Assembly (NCBI GenBank): GCA_035270785.1 | Contig: DATESN010000072.1 | Location: 1-64,000, forward strand | DNA length: 64,000 bases | Direction of reading: 5' to 3' | Source of the DNA: DATESN01 sp035270785 | Lineage (GTDB): Bacteria; Bacillota; Clostridia; Lachnospirales; Lachnospiraceae | Part shown: piece after piece, positions 9,734-18,435 of the stretch | How the letters are laid out: every line of letters starts with the position of its first letter | Numbering within the stretch: position 1 is the first letter of the stretch | Position numbers and translations under genes: made by a program | The notes under the pieces: generated by a model | Told to the model about the DNA's origin: nothing | Databases searched by the model: none | Seen by the model: the letters and a program-made list of their open reading frames with translations, nothing else

Positions 9734-9762
9734 TTGTATACAAAAATAAAATTGTATATAAT
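9734..9762 (+). promoter_or_regulatory. promoter of pta
   Basis: TTGTAT (9734-9739), a 17-base spacer and a perfect TATAAT (9757-9762) lie 66 bases upstream of the pta ATG, which has its own GGGAGG ribosome site. It is a good sigma-A-type match. Confidence 0.7.
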
Positions 9763-9828
9763 ATAGTAGTGAGAGTTTTAAGGGGGCAACAAAAGGTATT
9801 AAATAATTAATTACTAGGGAGGAAAAAT

Positions 9829-10830
9829 ATGGCATTCATTAATGTAATAAAAGAAAAAGCAAAAATGGATAGAAAAACAATTGTGTTACCAGAGACCAAT
9901 GATAAAAGGGTATTGATTGCAGCAGCACATGTAATAGAAGAAGAAATTGCAAATATCATCATGATTGGAAAAAAGGATAAGATATTAGATGGAGCAGGCT
10001 GGTTGGAAATTGATCTGTCAAAAGTTCAAATTATCGATCCAGAGACTAGTGACAAATTAGAAGAATATGTTGAACTACTTTATACCACTCGTAAATCAAA
10101 GGGTATGACACCAGAAAAAGCAAAAGAAGTTTTACTAAACGACTACTTAACATTTGGAGTTATGATGGTAAAAGCAAATGATGCTCATGGAATGGTTGCG
10201 GGTGCATGTCATGCAACAGCGGATGTGCTAAGACCATCACTTCAAATATTAAAAACAGCACCAGGTGTAAAATTAGTATCTGGATTTTTTATTTTAGATG
10301 TACCTAATTGTGAGTATGGTGATAATGGTACATTCCTGTTTGCGGATTGTGGTTTGAATCAAGATCCAACGGCAGAAGAATTAGCTGCGATTGCAGATAC
10401 AAGTTCTAAAAGCTTTAAAAATTTGGTAGGTTCAAAAGCAATTATCGCTATGCTTTCACATTCTACAATGGGAAGTGCAAAGCATCCACTGGTAGATAAA
10501 GTTGTTGAAGCTACAAGAATTGCAAAAGAACAATATCCATATCTTTGTATCGATGGTGAATTACAGCCAGATGCAGCTTTGGTACCTCATATTGCTAAAA
10601 CGAAAGCACCGGATAGTGATGTTGGTGGAAAAGCAAATGTACTTATATTTCCTAACTTAGATTGTGGAAACATAGGTTATAAACTTGTGGAAAGACTTGG
10701 AAAAGCGCAAGCATACGGTCCAATGCTACAAGGAATTGCAAAACCAATTAATGATTTATCAAGGGGATGCAAATGGGAAGATATTGTTGGTGTTGTTGCA
10801 CTTACAGCGGTACAAGCACAATTAGTATAA
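9829..10830 (+). CDS. pta: phosphate acetyltransferase
   Basis: Interconverts acetyl-CoA and acetyl phosphate for acetate formation in fermentation. The 333-residue protein is the short, catalytic-domain-only form of Firmicutes. Diagnostic segments are VLPETNDKRVL near the N-terminus, GMVAGACHATADVLRP in the middle and ANVLIFPNLDCGNIGYKL near the C-terminus. The start is at ATG 9829 after GGGAGG. In many Clostridia ackA follows pta directly; here the next gene, 93 bases on, encodes a DUF177 protein behind its own consensus promoter. The partner kinase must be elsewhere or replaced. Confidence 0.95.
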   Translation: MAFINVIKEKAKMDRKTIVLPETNDKRVLIAAAHVIEEEIANIIMIGKKDKILDGAGWLEIDLSKVQIIDPETSDKLEEYVELLYTTRKSKGMTPEKAKEVLLNDYLTFGVMMVKANDAHGMVAGACHATADVLRPSLQILKTAPGVKLVSGFFILDVPNCEYGDNGTFLFADCGLNQDPTAEELAAIADTSSKSFKNLVGSKAIIAMLSHSTMGSAKHPLVDKVVEATRIAKEQYPYLCIDGELQPDAALVPHIAKTKAPDSDVGGKANVLIFPNLDCGNIGYKLVERLGKAQAYGPMLQGIAKPINDLSRGCKWEDIVGVVALTAVQAQLV

Positions 10831-10868
10831 AAAGAACAGAAAACCTCTAAATTTCAATGAAATATAAG

Positions 10869-10897
10869 TTGACAAAGATATTGGGTATATGTATAAT
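10869..10897 (+). promoter_or_regulatory. perfect-consensus sigma-A promoter before DUF177-rpmF
   Basis: TTGACA (10869-10874), exactly 17 bases, then TATAAT (10892-10897). Both hexamers and the spacing are ideal. It lies 27 bases before the DUF177 ATG and should drive strong expression of the DUF177-rpmF unit. Confidence 0.85.
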
Positions 10898-10923
10898 TGT
10901 TTGAGTGTGGATAGGAGTCTGCG

Positions 10924-11448
10924 ATGTTGGTGAATTTAACAGATATATTGTCGTCCGAGAATTTAGTGATTCATAAAATGATTGAAATAGAACTTGATTC
11001 TATTGATTATTTAACAGAGAAATTTGTCTTAATAGAGAAAGAACCTCTTAATTTAACACTAACAAATATGGGATCCAAAAAGGTTCTTATTGAAGGTAAG
11101 ATACGATTAGTACTTCGTATGAATTGTGACAGATGCCTAAAGGATGTAAATATAGTATTTGATTTGGCTTTATCAAGAATGGTGGTAGCACCAGGTGAAG
11201 AGAAAGCGGATGAAGATGAAGAGGAACAAAGCTTCATGGACAAATATCACTTAGATGTAGATGAACTAGTTTACAGTGAGATTATGATGAACTGGCCTAT
11301 GAAAGTTTTATGTGCAGAATCCTGTAAAGGAATTTGTAAGAAATGCGGTAATGACCTGAATGATGGAGATTGTGGATGCGATACATTTGTACCTGATCCC
11401 CGTATGGCAGTAATAAAAGATATTTTCAAAGGGAATAAGGAGGTGTAA
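10924..11448 (+). CDS. YceD/DUF177 family protein
   Basis: A 174-residue YceD-like protein that almost always precedes rpmF and is linked to ribosome or 23S rRNA maturation; no biochemical activity is firmly assigned. The C-terminal half has cysteines spaced as CAESCKGICKKCGNDLNDGDCGC, typical of the Clostridial and plant forms and probably metal-binding. The middle carries an acidic run (EEKADEDEEEQ). The ATG at 10924 follows AGGAG, and rpmF starts 3 bases after the stop. Confidence 0.87.
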   Translation: MLVNLTDILSSENLVIHKMIEIELDSIDYLTEKFVLIEKEPLNLTLTNMGSKKVLIEGKIRLVLRMNCDRCLKDVNIVFDLALSRMVVAPGEEKADEDEEEQSFMDKYHLDVDELVYSEIMMNWPMKVLCAESCKGICKKCGNDLNDGDCGCDTFVPDPRMAVIKDIFKGNKEV

Positions 11449-11450
11449 CG

Positions 11451-11630
11451 ATGTCTATTTGTCCTAAAAATAAATCTTCTAAAGGTAGAAGAGATAAAAG
11501 AAGAGCGAACTGGAAAATGAGCGCAGCTACATTAGTAAAATGTAGCAAATGTGGAGCTTTAATGATGCCTCATAGAGTATGTAAAGCTTGCGGATCTTAT
11601 AACAAGAAAGAAATTATTGCAGTTGACTAA
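11451..11630 (+). CDS. rpmF: 50S ribosomal protein L32
   Basis: A 59-residue ribosomal protein. It begins MSICPKNKSSKGRRDKRRAN and has the zinc-ribbon pairs CSKCG and CKACG, as in zinc-containing bacterial L32. The ribosome site AAGGAGG overlaps the end of the DUF177 gene. The reading frame is complete and ends just before a strong terminator, closing the DUF177-rpmF unit. Confidence 0.95.
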   Translation: MSICPKNKSSKGRRDKRRANWKMSAATLVKCSKCGALMMPHRVCKACGSYNKKEIIAVD

Positions 11631-11660
11631 TGAAACGTTGCTACGTAGTAACATGAAAGA

Positions 11661-11687
11661 AAGTGTCTAATTTAGACACTTTTTTTT
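11661..11687 (+). terminator. rho-independent terminator after rpmF
   Basis: AAGTGTCT (11661-11668) pairs with AGACACTT (11674-11681) across AATTT, followed by a run of Ts to 11687. It separates DUF177-rpmF from plsX. A near-palindrome centred on CTACGTAG (11637-11652) lies just before it; its role is unknown. Confidence 0.88.
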
Positions 11688-11697
11688 CATGATTAAC

Positions 11698-11726
11698 TTG
11701 ATTTTTATAGGGTGGTCTAGTATATT
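11698..11726 (+). promoter_or_regulatory. promoter of plsX-acpP
   Basis: TTGATT (11698-11703), 17 bases, TATATT (11721-11726), between the rpmF terminator and the plsX start. I see no clear FapR- or FabT-type operator overlapping it. Confidence 0.6.
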
Positions 11727-11776
11727 TATATAAGGCATGTGAAAGTGTAAAGAATGATATCTTTGGGAGGTTTTTT

Positions 11777-12790
11777 ATGTCAGAAATGGTACGTGTTGCA
11801 GTAGATGCAATGGGAGGGGATAATGCTCCGGGAGAAATTGTAAAAGGCGCTATTGAGGCTATAAACCAAAATAAAAAAATAAAAGTATTCTTAGTAGGAA
11901 AACAGTTCGATATTAAGGAAGAATTAAAAAAACATACATATGACGCAACACAAGTTGAAATTGTGAATGCAGAAGAGATTATAGATACTTGTGAACCACC
12001 AGTTATGGCGATTCGCAAGAAAAAAGATTCCTCCATTGTAAAAGCCCTCACTATGATCAAAGATGGAACTTGCGATGGGTTTGTTTCGGCAGGAAGTACT
12101 GGAGCTGTTTTAGTAGGAGGACAAGTTATCGTTGGAAGAATTAAAGGAATTGAAAGACCACCCCTTGCACCAATGATTCCAACCGAAAAGGGAGCTTCTC
12201 TTTTAATTGATTGCGGTGCAAATGTGGATGCAAGAGCATCACATCTTGTTCAATTTGCTAAAATAGGTTCTATATATATGGAAAGTGTTATGGGAATAAA
12301 AAACCCAACCGTTGCAATCGTAAATATTGGTGCGGAAGAAGAAAAAGGCAATGCCTTAGTGAAGGAAGCCTTTCCTATCTTGAAGAATTGTCCGGAAATC
12401 AACTTTATTGGAAGTATTGAGGCAAGAGATATTCCAGCAGGCAAAGCAGATGTTATCGTTTGTGAAGCATTTGTGGGAAATGTAATATTAAAGTTGTATG
12501 AGGGCGTAGGTAATACGTTAATTAAAAAGATAAAAGTGGGTATGATGTCTTCCTTTAGGAGTAAGATAGGAGCTTTACTAGTAAAACCTGCTTTAAAAGA
12601 AACACTGAAGACGTTTGATTTAGAGCAATATGGTGGAGCACCTTTGCTTGGACTAAATGGATTAGTAATTAAGACACATGGCAGTTCAAAATCAACTGAA
12701 ATTAAAAACTCTGTTTTGCAATGTTTAACATTTAAAGAACAGAATATAAATGAAAAAATAAAAGAAAAGATTATCCTAAAAGATGAGTAG
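11777..12790 (+). CDS. plsX: phosphate acyltransferase PlsX
   Basis: Makes acyl-phosphate from acyl-ACP and phosphate, starting phospholipid synthesis with PlsY. It acts at the inner face of the membrane as a peripheral protein. The 337-residue length is normal. The hallmark VAVDAMGGDNAPGEIVKGA is at the N-terminus, with SAGSTGAVLVGG and the LLIDCGANVDA segment after it. It starts at ATG 11777 behind GGGAGG. acpP follows 16 bases after the stop, the classic plsX-acpP pair. Confidence 0.95.
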   Translation: MSEMVRVAVDAMGGDNAPGEIVKGAIEAINQNKKIKVFLVGKQFDIKEELKKHTYDATQVEIVNAEEIIDTCEPPVMAIRKKKDSSIVKALTMIKDGTCDGFVSAGSTGAVLVGGQVIVGRIKGIERPPLAPMIPTEKGASLLIDCGANVDARASHLVQFAKIGSIYMESVMGIKNPTVAIVNIGAEEEKGNALVKEAFPILKNCPEINFIGSIEARDIPAGKADVIVCEAFVGNVILKLYEGVGNTLIKKIKVGMMSSFRSKIGALLVKPALKETLKTFDLEQYGGAPLLGLNGLVIKTHGSSKSTEIKNSVLQCLTFKEQNINEKIKEKIILKDE

Positions 12791-12806
12791 GGAAGGATCG
12801 ATTACA

Positions 12807-13040
12807 ATGGAATTTGAAAAATTACAGCAGGTAATTGCATCAGTATTAAATGTTGACCCTAAGGAAATCACCATGGATACAACATTTATGGAAGATTTAG
12901 GAGCGGATTCTTTAGATGTTTTTCAAATAGTAATGGGTATTGAGGGAGAATTTGATATTGAAATTCAACCAGAGGAAGCGGAAAGAATTAGCACAGTAAG
13001 AGAAGCGGTTCTTTTAATTAAAAAGGCAGAACATGATTAG
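12807..13040 (+). CDS. acpP: acyl carrier protein
   Basis: Carries fatty-acyl intermediates on a 4'-phosphopantetheine arm. The 77-residue protein has the modification motif GADSLD, with the serine near residue 38, in the usual acidic four-helix setting. Start at ATG 12807 (MEFEKLQQVIASVLN); an upstream in-frame ATG (12783) overlaps the plsX stop region and would add unneeded residues. It ends 13 bases before a terminator. Confidence 0.95.
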   Translation: MEFEKLQQVIASVLNVDPKEITMDTTFMEDLGADSLDVFQIVMGIEGEFDIEIQPEEAERISTVREAVLLIKKAEHD

Positions 13041-13053
13041 TAAAGGAAAACGT

Positions 13054-13074
13054 AAGCCCTGACAAGGGCTTTTT
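13054..13074 (+). terminator. terminator after acpP
   Basis: AAGCCCT (13054-13060) and AGGGCTT (13065-13071) pair across GACA, followed by TTTT. It ends the plsX-acpP unit before rnc. Confidence 0.8.
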
Positions 13075-13125
13075 CGATGTTTTAATAATAGGACATTTAG
13101 GTATGTTAAGGTAGATAGGTGAAAA

Positions 13126-13833
13126 ATGGAAGATCAATATACATTAGAATTTTTAGAACAAAGAATTCATTATATTTTTAATAATAAAGATTTAATCAAA
13201 CAAGCACTTACACATAGTTCCTATGCCAATGAACGAACGATTCAAAAACTAGATGACTATGAACGAGTAGAGTTTTTAGGAGATGCGGTTCTAGAACTTG
13301 TATCAAGTGAATTTATTTTCATGGAAAACCCAACGATGTCAGAAGGAAATATGACGAAACTTAGAGCTTCCCTTGTATGTGAGCAGGCACTTTCTTATTG
13401 CGCAAAAGATATAGAGATTGGTAAGTTTTTATATCTTGGAAAAGGTGAAAATGCAACTGGTGGAAGAAATAGAGATTCTATTATAGCAGATGTTGTGGAA
13501 GCAATTATAGGAGCAATTTTTTTAGATGGAGGGTTTGATGATGCAAAAAGATTTATACATGAATTTGTATTATCAGATATTGAAAATAAAAAGTTATTTT
13601 ATGATAGTAAAACAATTTTGCAGGAAATGATACAAAAAAAGAATCCAGGGAATCCTCACTATGAATTGATTTCCGAAACAGGACCTGATCATAATAAAGA
13701 ATTTTTAGTAAAAGCATACATTGATGATATTATAATAGGCGAAGGTGTGGGCCGGACTAAAAAAGCCGCTGAACAAAAAGCCGCTTATGAAGCAATTCTT
13801 CAAATGAATAAGAAAAAAAATAAAAACAGCTGA
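13126..13833 (+). CDS. rnc: ribonuclease III
   Basis: Cleaves double-stranded RNA in rRNA and mRNA processing. The 235-residue protein has the signature ERVEFLGDAVLEL in the catalytic domain and a second acidic motif (DVVEAIIGAIFLDGG). A double-stranded-RNA-binding domain fills the last 75 residues and ends in the typical GRTKKAAEQKAAYEAI. smc follows after 21 bases; rnc-smc-ftsY is a standard Firmicute operon. Confidence 0.96.
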   Translation: MEDQYTLEFLEQRIHYIFNNKDLIKQALTHSSYANERTIQKLDDYERVEFLGDAVLELVSSEFIFMENPTMSEGNMTKLRASLVCEQALSYCAKDIEIGKFLYLGKGENATGGRNRDSIIADVVEAIIGAIFLDGGFDDAKRFIHEFVLSDIENKKLFYDSKTILQEMIQKKNPGNPHYELISETGPDHNKEFLVKAYIDDIIIGEGVGRTKKAAEQKAAYEAILQMNKKKNKNS

Positions 13834-13854
13834 TATAAGAATATGGGAGCCTTT

Positions 13855-16800
13855 ATGTACTTAAAAAATATTGAAGTCCATGGATTTAAATCTTTTGCAA
13901 ATAAAATTAATTTTCAATTTCATAAAGGCATTACGGGTATTGTGGGACCAAATGGTAGTGGTAAAAGTAATGTGGCAGATGCGGTTCGCTGGGTATTTGG
14001 AGAGCAACGTATTAAACAATTACGAGGAGCATCCATGCAAGATGTTATTTTTTCTGGTACAGAAACTAGAAAAGCATTAGGATATGCCTATGTAGCCATT
14101 ACGTTAGATAATAGCGATCATGATCTTGCCATAGACTATGATGAAGTGACAATAGCAAGACGAATCTATCGTTCTGGTGAAAGTGAATATTTAATAAACG
14201 GTACTCCATGTAGGTTGAAAGACGTAAATGAACTTTTTTATGATACAGGTATTGGCAAAGAGGGTTATTCTATTATTGGGCAAGGGCAAATTGATAAAAT
14301 ATTAAGCGGTAAGCCTGAAGAAAGACGAGAACTTTTTGATGAAGCGGCAGGTATTGTGAAATTTAAAAAACGTAAAAATACCGCTGTTAGTAAATTAGAG
14401 GCGGAAAAGCAGAATTTAATTCGAGTAAAGGATATTTTATCGGAACTTGAAAAACAAATCAATCCATTAGAAAAACAATCAGAAGTAGCAAAAGTATATT
14501 TAAAGAAAAAAGAAGAACTGAAAGCATATGATATTAATGTTTTTTTACTTGAAAATCAACGAGTGCGGGAACAGTTTAAATCGGTAGAAGACAAATACAA
14601 TATTGCAAGTGATGATTTAGCAGATACTACAGCAAAATATGAAAATATTAAAGAAGAGTATAAGCAAATTCAATATGAAATCGAAATGCTAGAAGAAGTA
14701 ATTGAAAGTGCTCGAGATACATTATCAGATTCTAGTGTTTTACGAGGAAAACTCGATGGACAAATTAATATTTTAAAAGAGCAGATTAATTCTGCAAAGG
14801 GTACGGAAGGTCATTTACAAAACCGTCTAGAAACTGTAAATAAAGAAATAGAAGGAAAAGACGCTGAAAAAGCGATTATCATGAACGAAAAAATAGAAAT
14901 TGATAGGCAAGTTGCAGATATCGAAACAGTTCGAGATCAAGCAAAATGTCTATTAGTGGATGTTCAAAATAAAATAGAAGAATTAAATAATAATATTGAA
15001 ATTAGTAAAAATCAAATCATTGATTCTTTAAATAACAGAGCTACCATAAAATCTAAAATTGGTCGTTATGATACAATGATGGAGCAAATCAATATTAGAA
15101 AAGCGGAACTTAATTCTAGACTACTTCGTGCTAAAACAAATGAATCTCAACAGGACACGGTATTGAAGGAGTTAGAAGAAGAATTTCTTGTTATAAATAA
15201 AACAATTATTGAATTAAATAATAAGCAACAAAATATGGATGAACGCATTGGTCAAATACGTGATGAACTAAGCAATAAAGATCAAAGACTAAGAGATACA
15301 CAAGTTCTGTATCATCAAGAAAAGTCAAAGCTTGATTCTATTTCCAATATGACGGAACGATATGATGGATATGGAAATAGTATTCGAAAAGTGATGGAAC
15401 AAAAAGAAGTGGAGAAAGGGCTTGTTGGTGTAGTTGCTGATATTATCAAAGTGGATAAAAAGTTTGAAATAGCTATAGAAACGGCGCTGGGGGGTAATAT
15501 TCAAAACATTGTTACCAATGATGAAGAAACCGCTAAAAAAATGATTACTTACTTAAAACAAAATAAATTTGGACGAGCTACTTTTTTACCATTAACTAGT
15601 ATTAGGACTCCACAAGAATTTAAAAACCTAGACGCTTTAAAAGAAAATGGCGTGATGGGAATGGCAGATGAATTAGTAAATGTTGATATAAAATATAAAA
15701 ATGTTGCTAAAGCTATGCTAGGAAGAATTGTTGTTGTAGATAATATGGAACATGCAGTTAAAATTGCGAAGAAGTTTAATTATGGAATTCGTATTGTTAC
15801 TATGGAAGGGGAACTATTAGTACCAGGCGGCGCAATTAGTGGAGGAGCCTTTAAGAATAGCAGTAATTTATTAGGCCGACGACGGGAAATAGAAGAATTA
15901 GAGGCAAAAGTTAAAAAGTATGTATTGGAAATTGATGTACTTCTAGATGAAATTGAAAAAATAAAAAAAGAGAGAAATAAGCTTAGAATTGAAATAGAGG
16001 ATGTGAAAAATAGTCTTCAAGAACAATTTATTAAGCAGAATACCGCAAGATTAAATGTGATAAAAGCAGAAGAACGTAAAAATGAAACAGAAAAGGATTT
16101 TGGAGATTTAAAAGAAGAACAGCAGGAACTTGAACATCAAATTATAGAAATCAAACAAAATAAAGAGTCTATTCAGAGGGAATTAACAGATTCTGAAAAG
16201 ATTGAGAAAGATGCAGATATTCAAATTGTAATATTCCAAAAAGAATTAGAGGAACAAAGAAGTTTTGAATCAGATCAGACAGGAAAAGTATCATTATGGG
16301 ATCTTGAAGTAGAAAAAATGCATCAAAAACAAGAGTTTGAGCAACAAAACAGGAGTAGAATTGATGGAGAGATTGCCCGTTTTACAAATGAGCTAAACGA
16401 AATTAAAGAAGGATTAGCAAATAACTTTAGAGATGTTGAACTGAAGAAACAAAGTATTATAGAAATAGAAAAAACATTATTAGCTTCTAACACCTCTCAA
16501 ACAGATACAGAGAAAAAGTTAAAGGATGATTTTAAACGAAAAGAATTACTTACAACAAAGCAAAAGAATTTTTTCTCATCGAGAGAAGATTTAGCACAGC
16601 GTATGACATCCCTTGACAAGGAAGTATACAGACTTAGTGCGCAAAAAGAGAAATTAGAAGAATCCATGGAATTCCATATTAATTATATGTGGGATGAATA
16701 TGAAATAACGTTAAGTGATGTAGCTTCCTTACGTGATGAAGCAATGACTGATCTCCCTTCTATGAAAAGAGAAATTGCTGGATTAAAAGAGCAAATTAAA

Positions 16801-17415
16801 AAGCTTGGAGATGTGAATGTAAATGCCATTGAAGACTTTAAAAACCTTATGGAACGATATGAGTTTTTGAAAACCCAGCATGATGATTTAGTGGAAGCGG
16901 AAGAGACTTTGCTTGCTATTATAGAAGAATTAGATATTGCCATGAGAAAACAATTTAGGGAAAAGTTTGATAATATATGTAGTGAATTTGATAAGGTATT
17001 TAAAGAATTGTTTGGCGGTGGTAAGGGTACGATAGAACTTATGGAAGATGAGGATATTCTAGAAGCTGGTGTACGTATTATTGCACAACCTCCTGGAAAG
17101 AAGCTTCAAAACATGATGCAATTATCAGGAGGAGAAAAAGCATTAACGGCCATTTCCTTATTGTTTGCAATACAAAACTTAAAGCCGTCGCCATTTTGTT
17201 TGCTAGATGAAATTGAAGCGGCACTTGATGAAAGTAATGTTGGTCGTTTTGCAAAATACTTACATAAACTTACAAAACATACTCAGTTTATAGTGATTAC
17301 CCATCGACGTGGTACCATGGAAAAAGCGGATCGGCTTTATGGCATTACCATGCAGGAAAAAGGAATTTCGGCTTTGGTAAGTGTGAATTTAATTGAGAAT
17401 GATTTAGATAATTAG
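13855..17415 (+). CDS. smc: chromosome segregation SMC ATPase
   Basis: Condensin-like ATPase that organises and separates chromosomes with ScpA/ScpB. At 1186 residues it has full length. It shows Walker A GPNGSGKSN, two long coiled coils, a central hinge (VGVVADIIKVDKKFEIA to LVPGGAISGG), the ABC signature LSGGEKAL and Walker B CLLDEIEAALD. I start at ATG 13855 (MYLKNIEVHGFKSFA), which has GGGAG just upstream; ATG 13843 lies at that site. ftsY follows after 10 bases. Confidence 0.97.
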   Translation: MYLKNIEVHGFKSFANKINFQFHKGITGIVGPNGSGKSNVADAVRWVFGEQRIKQLRGASMQDVIFSGTETRKALGYAYVAITLDNSDHDLAIDYDEVTIARRIYRSGESEYLINGTPCRLKDVNELFYDTGIGKEGYSIIGQGQIDKILSGKPEERRELFDEAAGIVKFKKRKNTAVSKLEAEKQNLIRVKDILSELEKQINPLEKQSEVAKVYLKKKEELKAYDINVFLLENQRVREQFKSVEDKYNIASDDLADTTAKYENIKEEYKQIQYEIEMLEEVIESARDTLSDSSVLRGKLDGQINILKEQINSAKGTEGHLQNRLETVNKEIEGKDAEKAIIMNEKIEIDRQVADIETVRDQAKCLLVDVQNKIEELNNNIEISKNQIIDSLNNRATIKSKIGRYDTMMEQINIRKAELNSRLLRAKTNESQQDTVLKELEEEFLVINKTIIELNNKQQNMDERIGQIRDELSNKDQRLRDTQVLYHQEKSKLDSISNMTERYDGYGNSIRKVMEQKEVEKGLVGVVADIIKVDKKFEIAIETALGGNIQNIVTNDEETAKKMITYLKQNKFGRATFLPLTSIRTPQEFKNLDALKENGVMGMADELVNVDIKYKNVAKAMLGRIVVVDNMEHAVKIAKKFNYGIRIVTMEGELLVPGGAISGGAFKNSSNLLGRRREIEELEAKVKKYVLEIDVLLDEIEKIKKERNKLRIEIEDVKNSLQEQFIKQNTARLNVIKAEERKNETEKDFGDLKEEQQELEHQIIEIKQNKESIQRELTDSEKIEKDADIQIVIFQKELEEQRSFESDQTGKVSLWDLEVEKMHQKQEFEQQNRSRIDGEIARFTNELNEIKEGLANNFRDVELKKQSIIEIEKTLLASNTSQTDTEKKLKDDFKRKELLTTKQKNFFSSREDLAQRMTSLDKEVYRLSAQKEKLEESMEFHINYMWDEYEITLSDVASLRDEAMTDLPSMKREIAGLKEQIKKLGDVNVNAIEDFKNLMERYEFLKTQHDDLVEAEETLLAIIEELDIAMRKQFREKFDNICSEFDKVFKELFGGGKGTIELMEDEDILEAGVRIIAQPPGKKLQNMMQLSGGEKALTAISLLFAIQNLKPSPFCLLDEIEAALDESNVGRFAKYLHKLTKHTQFIVITHRRGTMEKADRLYGITMQEKGISALVSVNLIENDLDN

Positions 17416-17425
17416 GAGGAGCACT

Positions 17426-18397
17426 ATGAGCGAAGAAAAGAAAGGCTTTTTTAGTAAATTAAAAGCGGGACTTAGTAAAACAAGAAATAATATAGTCCAT
17501 GGAATTGATTCGGTTTTTAGTGGCGCGTCTAGCATTGATGATGAATTCTACGAAGAATTGGAAGAAATCTTAATTATGGGTGATATTGGTATCTATACAA
17601 CCAACGCTATTCTAGAAGGATTAAAATTACAAGTAAAAGAAAAAAAGATAAAAGACCCATCCCAATGTAAGAATCTTCTCATCGATAGTATTAAAGAGCA
17701 GATGAGCGTAGAACAAACAGCATATGAGTTTGAAACAAAACAAGCAGTTATCCTTGTTATTGGAGTAAATGGGGTAGGTAAGACAACGTCTGTTGGAAAA
17801 CTTGCAGGTATATTAAAAGACAAAGGAAGAACCATATTAATTGCAGCAGCAGATACTTTTCGAGCGGCTGCGGGGGAACAATTATCGGAATGGGCTCATC
17901 GTGCAGGATGTGACATGATTGGCGGAGTAGAAGGAGCTGATCCAGCATCGGTAATCTACGACGCAGTAAATGCAGCAAAGGCGAGAAATGTTGATGTTCT
18001 TCTTTGTGATACCGCAGGTAGACTCCATAATAAAAAAAATCTAATGGAAGAACTTAAAAAGATAAATCGTATTATAGATAAAGAATTTCCTCATGCACAT
18101 AGAGAAAACCTTGTAGTGTTAGATGGTACAACAGGCCAGAATGCTTTGATTCAGGCAAAGGAATTTGGTGAAATAACAGATTTAACTGGAATTATATTAA
18201 CAAAGATGGATGGGACTGCAAAAGGCGGTATTGCCATTGCCATTCAATCGGAATTAAAAATTCCCGTCAAATATATTGGTGTTGGTGAAACGATGGAAGA
18301 TTTACAAAAATTTGATACCAATCAATTTGTGAATGCTCTTTTTGATAGAGTGGATGATGTGGATGTGAAAAACGTAAATGAAGGAACTGAATTTTAA
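17426..18397 (+). CDS. ftsY: signal recognition particle receptor FtsY
   Basis: Membrane-associated SRP GTPase that receives ribosome-nascent-chain complexes for SecYEG. It is 323 residues, the short Gram-positive form without a long acidic A domain. It has an N-domain helical bundle, then G1 GVNGVGKTTSVGKL, the insertion-box segment AADTFRAAAGEQL, G3 DTAGR and G4 TKMDG. It is preceded by AGGAGGAG and belongs to the rnc-smc-ftsY operon. Its partner ffh is in this window at 21 kb. Confidence 0.96.
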   Translation: MSEEKKGFFSKLKAGLSKTRNNIVHGIDSVFSGASSIDDEFYEELEEILIMGDIGIYTTNAILEGLKLQVKEKKIKDPSQCKNLLIDSIKEQMSVEQTAYEFETKQAVILVIGVNGVGKTTSVGKLAGILKDKGRTILIAAADTFRAAAGEQLSEWAHRAGCDMIGGVEGADPASVIYDAVNAAKARNVDVLLCDTAGRLHNKKNLMEELKKINRIIDKEFPHAHRENLVVLDGTTGQNALIQAKEFGEITDLTGIILTKMDGTAKGGIAIAIQSELKIPVKYIGVGETMEDLQKFDTNQFVNALFDRVDDVDVKNVNEGTEF

Positions 18398-18435
18398 ACG
18401 TGTAGTAAAAAGCAGAAGAAAATATGGAGAAAAAG

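Noticed and set aside
11637..11652. FapR-type operator before plsX
   Set aside because: The near-palindrome lies upstream of the rpmF terminator and does not match the known FapR consensus.
11641..12060. 139-codon minus-strand frame over the plsX start
   Set aside because: Runs antisense through the rpmF terminator and plsX; composition is that of a shadow frame.
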